NCBI GenBank assembly: GCA_021464415.1
Contig: CM038465.1
Location: 26,298,990 to 26,362,989 of the forward strand
Direction: 5' to 3'
DNA from: Lonicera japonica
Taxonomy: Eukaryota > Streptophyta > Magnoliopsida > Dipsacales > Caprifoliaceae
DNA: 64,000 bases
The notes beneath the pieces were generated by a model. The model did no database searches. It was not told the DNA's origin and was given only the letters and a program-made list of their open reading frames with translations. This document shows, piece by piece, positions 57,540 to 64,000 of this stretch; position 1 is the stretch's first letter, and each line of letters begins with the position of its first letter. The translations under genes were made by a program, and so were the position numbers.

Positions 57540-60430
57540 TTAATTTTCCTCAATAATGACTTACAAAGTTCCTATTCATCTTCTTAACCCAAAATTGAGG
57601 AGAACACTTAATTTTATTACATGCACGTCAAAGACTTTCAAAGACGTGCCACAGGGATTATAACTACAACATTATTTTTTTTCACACACAGCAATGATGA
57701 CTTTGATAACAATGCAACACAGCAATGAAACTCCTTTCCACGTTTCAAACCAAATTCATGCATGGGGATCAATCAATTTCATTACATGTTGAAAATATTA
57801 TTATTATTATTTTCAAAGAAAACTACAATTACATCAAAAATCAAAGATAAGATCAACCAATCAAGTGGATTATATTCTCAAGCCAAACAGTTACATCGAT
57901 CACGTAGACTTGCAAAATTCATTTCAACTTAATTTCCTAGCTAAAATCGTTTGAACTACATGCACCTTCCCTAAAACTTTCTCCACAATAATGACCCTCA
58001 AAAACATTTCGACAATAATGACCTAGGAAATTCATTACCATCTTCCTCCCCAAAATCTTGAGGGCCACTAACTAGACTTACTACTACAACCACGTAAAAG
58101 AGAGATTTTTGCACTAATGATGACCTGCCAAACTCTTTAATTTGGGACTACAGTTTCCTCAATAATAACATATAAAAGTCTTGTTTTAAAAAAAAATAAA
58201 ATTAACTTATAACCTGGAGAAGATGGTAAGAAACGTAACATGTAAAATTATAAGATTTATAATTAAAATAGAGCATGTGCAACTGCGTTACCTTTTCATT
58301 TTACAAAGGAAAAAAAAATGACGTCAATAATGACTTGTGGACACTTTTTTTCCCGTCCTAGTCATAACCATTGAGACTACACTAGTAGGCCTGTCAACAT
58401 ATCGGATTTGGATCGGATCAAGGTAAATCAAAATTCATATTTCAAAAAGTTTTTAGATCGGATCCGGATTAGATCATATAACGGATCACCAAAATATCGA
58501 TCCATATCCAAATTTGTTCGGATCGAATATAATCCGATCCATTTAAAATTTTAATTATATAATAATTAGTTTGTAAATATATAAAAAATAACAAAATTAA
58601 CATAAAAGTTAAACTTCATAATAGCCAAATTTATTTCATTATGGTAAAAAGAAACTTATTTAATACTTTTTGTGTTATATTTATTTTTTATGAGTGTGTT
58701 AATAATAATGCGATAAATACAAATATAATAAATTTAAGCATAAATGTGTATCTTGGATGGGATCGGATTGCAAACAGATTGGATCGGCATAAATTCATAT
58801 CTGATTTGTTAATCAAAGACCTAACAGGTTTGAATCGGTTTGGGTATACGGATCATAAATCTCAGTCCTTATCTGACTAAACGGATCAGATTGGGATAAA
58901 ATTCAGGTACAAATCCAATCCATTAATATGCCTATACACTAGTATATTAATATTATTTTTTTATAAGGACTAATCACTTATATCTAAAGAGCATTTGAGC
59001 TCTAATTCTTTTCTTATTTTTATTTTGTTAACTAGTCAATTGATGAGTATCACATAGATTTATTTAGGACATTAAACGAAAATAACGCATTTACATAGAT
59101 TTTGTATTTAAGGATTGAATTAAACTTGGGGGTCCACCCAGCCCTAAGCGTTTGCAAATATAATGACATGTGGAAATTCTTTGAACCTTTCTAATCAAAG
59201 CTGTGGCAATCACATTTAGACCGAAATAATTTTATTTTTTTGTGGTTGAACATTAAGAGTCTCTTGTCAAATTGCGCACACCTCGACTAATCTCTAATCT
59301 AACCGGCCGAGGCAAGCCATCCTCGCTGGGACAAGGGAATTCACAACATGCATATGCGTATGGCACAATCCTCAATAGTTAAATCTTGTGGAGCTTAAAG
59401 TCATAACTTATATTGATGAGGCACTTGTCATAACTTAAATTTAACACTTGACCAACCTTTAAGGATTACAGGAAAGAATTTTCACACACATGTCGACTTG
59501 CAAAAATTTGTTTCAAATTACTCTCCTAGCTAAAATCATTTGAACTACATGCACCCTCCCCAAAACTTTGTGCACAATAATGACTTTGGAAATTCATTTC
59601 CATCTTCCTCCCCGAAACCTTGGGGGCCACTTATCACTACAACCACCCGAAAGAGACTTTTGCACTAATGATGACTTCTCAAACTCTTTAACTAGGGATT
59701 ACATTTTCCTGAACAATAACATTTCTTTTTTTAAAAAAAAATAAAAATAAAGTATAAAATTAATTTTCATATTCTTAACCCAAAATTGTGGGAACTACTT
59801 AATTTTTTAGCATGATAAAATCTTTAAGAAAAGTAACATGGGAGATTACAAGAAGTATGATTATAACCACTCAAAAGGAATTTATAAAAATAATAAATAA
59901 CTTGCAAACTATTTTCCATTCAATGTCCTTGCCAACATGCATATAAAAGACAACAGTTTCTCAGTAATAACTCATGAAACTCATTTCCGTTTTCCAAACA
60001 AAATTCCTAAGGACCACTTGTATTTGTTCCACAAACAAAGACTTGAAATACTCCTTTCATTTAATTTCCTGATCCAAAACATTGAATACGCTCACCTAAA
60101 AAGAATTTTCAAAGTGAAAAGGAGTTGCATGTGGACCCTTTTTTATTTCCATGTTCCTAGTTATAACCATAGGGGGGATTTTCACATTGAAAATGACTTG
60201 CATGTGGACCCATTTTATTTCCGTGTTCCTAGTTAACCACAGGGACTACACCAGCCTAAGTTTCTTTTCCATTGGGATACCTCATGAAATTCCTTTCCAT
60301 CTTCCAAGAAATTTTTTGGGAACCACAATTTTTTTTCCAAGTGTTAATGACATTCGGAAATTCAGTCCATTTTCATGCATCCGACAATATATAAACTACC
60401 CCAAAAAATTATTTGGGTAAAGATTGCGAG
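57540..60430. repeat. Degenerate AATAATGACTT repeat field
   Basis: Core AATAATGACTT or close variants at about 57552, 57987, 58012, 58113, 58326, 59577 and 59662, and AAATTCATTTCCATCTTCC-like motifs near 58029, 59591 and 60288, spaced mostly 30-110 bases. Short open stretches such as 59937-60236 are chance readings of this repeat. Interrupted by a hAT MITE. Confidence 0.6.
58386..58934. mobile_element. hAT-type MITE, 549 bp, with perfect 8-bp TSD
   Basis: The target duplication TACACTAG lies at 58378-58385 and 58935-58942. The ends TAGGCCTGTCAAC and, inverted, TAGGCATATTAAT share TAGGC. The interior has GGATCGGAT and ATCCGATCC motifs in both directions. It is a different family from the MITE at 34818-35311. 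Confidence 0.85.
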
Positions 60431-61354
60431 TTTGTTATTTATTTTGTTTGTTAGACTCACTCAAATTGCCTATGTATATATAATTGTATATGTCTTATAA
60501 ATTATGGATGGAAAGTAAAAATAGCTTTTTAGCTATCCCTTGGGGTAGATCAAAGAACTAATTATATTTATGATATTTTATGCAAAATGTGCATATTGGG
60601 AACAAAACATGTGATATGACATTTATGCATTCAAAAAATATGGTTAATTTATGCGAACTTGTAAGATTTAGTACCTTGATTATGTTTGAAAAACAAAATG
60701 AGACTTTAATCTAACATCTCTATAAATAAGTTACTCTTAATTTCATTTGCCAAAGGATGGTAGGTTATTAAAAAATGTCAAGCTGTCATATTTTCACAGT
60801 CACACTAAATATTTTGCTTATCCCGGCACTAAAATCTTAGCTGCACACCGCATATACTATTTGGAAGCATTAAGAACAAAGCATCGTAAAATTAGCCTTT
60901 TTTCTTTACCAAGAATTATTAAAATGTGCAGAAGTAAAAGAGAGTCTTCTTTTTTTTTTAAATAAAAAAGTAAGCGAAATCTCATGCAAATCTAGGATCT
61001 TCGATCTATATCCGTGTGGGCGCCTTCACTATTAGGCTAACCCACTCGGTGAAAGCTAGATTATTAGTTTAGGACATAAAGTTCATGAAGGTTTTTTTTA
61101 CTTTTTCCATTTTGTAGTAATCAATGGTCCTACTAAGAAGGGTATGTCTCCTATTATATACTAGTGTGGCAACCATATTAAAGAATCAGCAATTAACAAG
61201 CCTCTCAAGCCCTCTCTAGTTGCAAAATACTCTCTCTTCTCAAACATAAAATCTTACATGTAAACTACAAACAATACCACATTTAAAAGAACTGATAAAA
61301 CACTTGATGTCCCATTTCAGAGATTGATCTCTAAATTGCATTGAGATGCAATTA
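60431..61354. other. Intergenic, no gene seen
   Basis: Sequence downstream of the kinase gene. A 72-residue open stretch at 60747-60965 has no recognisable domain and ends in poly-A-derived residues. Confidence 0.5.
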
Positions 61355-64000
61355 TTATACTTCGCTAATAACTTCTAACTCTATATTAATAGCTCTTGCA
61401 GGCTTCTTTGAGCTCTCGTGTCGACCTACAGAAGCAAAAGGATTTGAAGGCATGGCGAGCATGTCTCCTTTCCCTTCGAGCATTTGAACCACAATCTTCA
61501 TGGGAGGACGATCTAACGGTGACCATTGAATACAACAAAGCCCCACAATTGCTAGCTTCTTCGCTATTTGAGCGTGTTCCTCTTCTTCGATTTTGATCCC
61601 CAGCTCTTCTCCTTGACATAAACGGCCATAAATCAATTCTGGAAAGGACGTTTGACTAGGATTTTGGACTGTTAGATCAATGTTCTTCCTCCCACCAACC
61701 ATCTCAAGTAGTAACATCCCAAAGCTATATACGTCTGACTTATACGAAACATTCCCAAAATTTCTAGAGAAAACTTCAGGGGCAATATAACCCATGGTCC
61801 CTCTAGCGGCTGTCATTGACACCTTACTTTGATCCTTGGGGCACAATTTGGCTTGTCCAAAATCTGCTATTTTTGGATTAAAATTATCGTCCAACAAGAT
61901 ATTATGAGGTTTAATGTCGAAATGAAGTATTTGGTGATCACAACCTTGGTGAAGATACTCGATTCCCCTGGCAATGCCTAATGCAATGTCTTGTAATTTT
62001 TCCCAACCAAGGAAGGTTTGATTTTGAGTTTCGGAGAATATGAACTTTTCTAAGGACTCGTTTGGTAAGAACTCGTAAATGAGAGCTCGATTAATTCCAT
62101 CAGCACAAAACCCAACCAAACGAACAACGTTGACGTGGTGGATCTGGCCCATCGCTCCAACTTCATTAATAAAATCCTTGCCATTTTCCATGGAGCTTTC
62201 AAGGACCTTAACGGCGACAAATATTTCGCTCGAAAGATTCCCTTTGAACACAGTCCCATAAGAACCCTCTCCTAATTTGTCCTTGAAATTGTTCGTTATC
62301 CTTTTAATATCAGCAAACAAGTATCTGCTGGGCTTGAGAGCTTTGTAATCCTCCAAAAATCTTTCAACTTTTACTTGGTCCTCTTTCTTTCTTTTGAAAG
62401 AGTTGTAAATGAGGTAGAGTGTGATAATTACCAGGCAAAGGAAAATTGCACCAAATACTGCACATGCATGATTAGATATATTTAAAAAGCTTGCATTTCT
62501 TTCCTTTTCTAAATGAAGAAATTAACATGGTGTATTGTAGAGCTGTACAATACTACCTCGGTCCCATTTTAAGAGTCACGTTTTCATTCTCCAATAATTT
62601 GAAAGAGTATAATTTCAAGCTAGTCAATGCTCAAGAATAAAACTTAGTATATGTATTATGATTCCAAAGGGAATAAGTGATTATTAAATTGGGATAGAGG
62701 GACTCTAAAAAGGAAAGACAAAGTAATTAATAACAAACAAAGGTGTATAGTTTGTCTTACCAGTGAATAGTCGTTTCCTTGCAGCAGCTGTAAAAAATAA
62801 AAACAATTATAAATATTGTTGTGGTAATGGGGAAAAAATAAAAAAACACAAATTGGACATGTACCCCAATTCTATACTATGATTTTGGAATTGAAGCATG
62901 GTTTTAGAATTCTATTGTTTGGCTCATGGTTTTGGAATTCTAAAACCATCAATTTTGTAGGATTGGATTATATACGAAGAGTGGAGTTTTATAATTTCAA
63001 TTCTCATTGAATTCTAAAAAAACAAACCATCAATTACAACCATCCACCCCAACCCCACACCCACTCACCCCAACTTGTTTCCCACCTCCTAACCACAAAA
63101 CACACGGTGCCTCGACAACACCCCTCCCCTCCCTTCCCCACCACACCACCACCTCGTGCCCCACCCCAACCCCTAACCCTACCATTATACATCTACTACT
63201 ATATATACAATAAATATATACATATAAACAGTATATATATATATATATATATAAACTTAGGCTATAAAGAGGATTCACTCACTTTAATTAAAAGAAAGGA
63301 TGACCATTTGAGGGGTAATAAAAATTTGTAAAGATGATCTATTGAGTAGATCAGCTCTGCTAAATTTCATAAAAAAAATTCAGCCTACAAGTGGATGAGA
63401 TGATCATAAAAAATTTCAATGGCCAAAATAAACAAATATATCAATTTTTCAATACAATGAATTCTAGGTGTTGGATTTGTTTTTATATGAAATTTGGTGG
63501 AGGTGACCTACACACTATTTTTATTGCCCCACACATTTTCATTATGAAATTCACCTATTTACCCTTCAAATGGAAATTCCTTCTTTTTGTTAAAGCAAGG
63601 GAATCCCTCTTTATAGTCTAAAACCTATAAGTAATTATATGTAATTATAGTAACTATATGTCTATATATATCTATTGTATGTACATTATAAAAATTTCTC
63701 TGGACTCAGCAGTGAGAATTGTGACAAATGTTCTTCAAGGTCATTGTGTCATTATAATTCCAAATGAATTGTACAAATTAACCAAACAAACAAATTTGTA
63801 ATTCTAATGGAATTCCAAATGAAATCTACATACGATTCAAACAATAGTATTGTAATTCTATTGTATTTAGAATTGCAATTCTATAGAATTATAATTCTAA
63901 TAGAATTCCAAAATTATGTAACCAAACACACCCTTACTAACATGAAAAATGTGCATATATAATATTACCTGCAAGGTGAAAAATCTTTGACGCACCTGTG
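61355..64000 (-). CDS. LRK10L-type receptor-like kinase, 3' exons (partial)
   Basis: Exons: 64000-63969 (continues outside), a 27-nt microexon 62787-62761, and 62457-61355, with GT-AG borders and matching phases. The joined protein reads SKIFHLAAAARKRLF, a membrane helix (GAIFLCLVIITLYLIY), a basic stop-transfer, then a kinase. Counting from the Met at 62356: glycine loop GEGSYG 29-34, Lys50, Glu65, HFDIKPHN 145-152, DFG 165-167, APE 192-194. HFD instead of HRD makes it a non-RD kinase; HFDIKPHN is typical of the LRK10L/PR5K group, many of which act in defence signalling. The extracellular domain lies outside the window. No stop or frameshift seen. Confidence 0.9.
63007..63250. repeat. C/A-rich low-complexity stretch and TA microsatellite in the kinase intron
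   Basis: CCACCCCAACCCC-type sequence (63030-63185), then (TA)n at about 63230-63252. Both lie in the intron between the microexon and the upstream exon. Confidence 0.7.
63257..63621. mobile_element. MITE in the kinase intron (copy of the 20194-20578 family)
   Basis: The ends TTAGGCTATAAAGAG and CTCTTTATAGTCTAA, with GATGACCATTTGAGGGGT and the ATATCAATTTTTCAA centre, match the MITE of the ~750-bp units. This copy lacks the rest of that unit. Confidence 0.8.

Noticed and set aside
59937..60420. Two plus-strand reading frames of about 90-100 residues
   Set aside because: They repeat each other because the underlying DNA is a repeat; no domain and no splice context.
60747..60965. 72-residue reading frame
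   Set aside because: No recognisable domain, and it ends in poly-A-derived Phe/Lys codons.
63007..63331. Pro/Thr/His-rich and Gly/Val-rich reading frames on both strands
   Set aside because: Low-complexity C/A-rich intron DNA of the kinase gene.

Overview
The window is AT-rich nuclear DNA from a flowering plant, probably a eudicot. The evidence is nested Copia, Ty3/gypsy, Athila-like, MULE, Helitron, CACTA and hAT elements, a DYW-type PPR gene relic, a tRNA-Ala-like locus, spliced genes with GT-AG introns, and an LRK10L-type receptor kinase. I cannot name the species. About four fifths is transposon or repeat; only two host protein genes look alive.

Layout. 1-2095: a minus-strand Copia-type element with PBS, PPT and a Gag gene but no pol. 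2196-6933: a decayed plus-strand Ty3/gypsy chromovirus with its 3' LTR; its 5' end is lost. 8660-10524: a broken PPR-DYW gene. 11100-11173: a tRNA-Ala(UGC)-like sequence with defects. 11297-13520: an intact-looking five-exon minus-strand gene for a DUF1997-like, probably plastid protein. 13.7-22.3 kb: small DNA transposons (a long-TIR MITE, two Helitrons with stacked ends, a ~750 bp unit repeated in tandem around a second MITE, and a CACTA end). 23.4-34.5 kb: two diverged long gypsy LTRs in minus orientation, with a non-autonomous Athila-like element (26073-30977) beside the first, then a 100-base assembly gap. 34818-35311: a hAT MITE.

36.5-60.4 kb: a degenerate repeat landscape carrying a recurrent AATAATGACTT core, part of it tandemly duplicated (about 1.2 kb). 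Into it went a complete gypsy element (37264-44184, TSD TTCAT), an 8.2 kb Mutator-like element (44372-52569, 9-bp TSD), a solo LTR (53574-54233) and a second hAT MITE (58386-58934). Because the host segment was duplicated, the empty target site of two of these insertions can be read in the sister copy.

The MULE is the most unusual object. It carries a spliced ULP1/C48-protease-like gene on the plus strand and only the 3' part of a MULE transposase on the minus strand. All its introns longer than about 200 bp and its intergenic spaces are filled with dozens of short palindromes built on GGTGCTAAA...TTTAGCACC; the recognisable exons lack them. This looks like a Kaonashi-type (ULP-bearing) MULE with a hairpin-array component I do not recognise from described elements.

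61355-64000: the 3' part of a minus-strand LRK10L-type receptor kinase gene (one partial exon, a 27-nt microexon and the transmembrane-kinase exon), with a MITE in its intron. The gene continues beyond the right edge.
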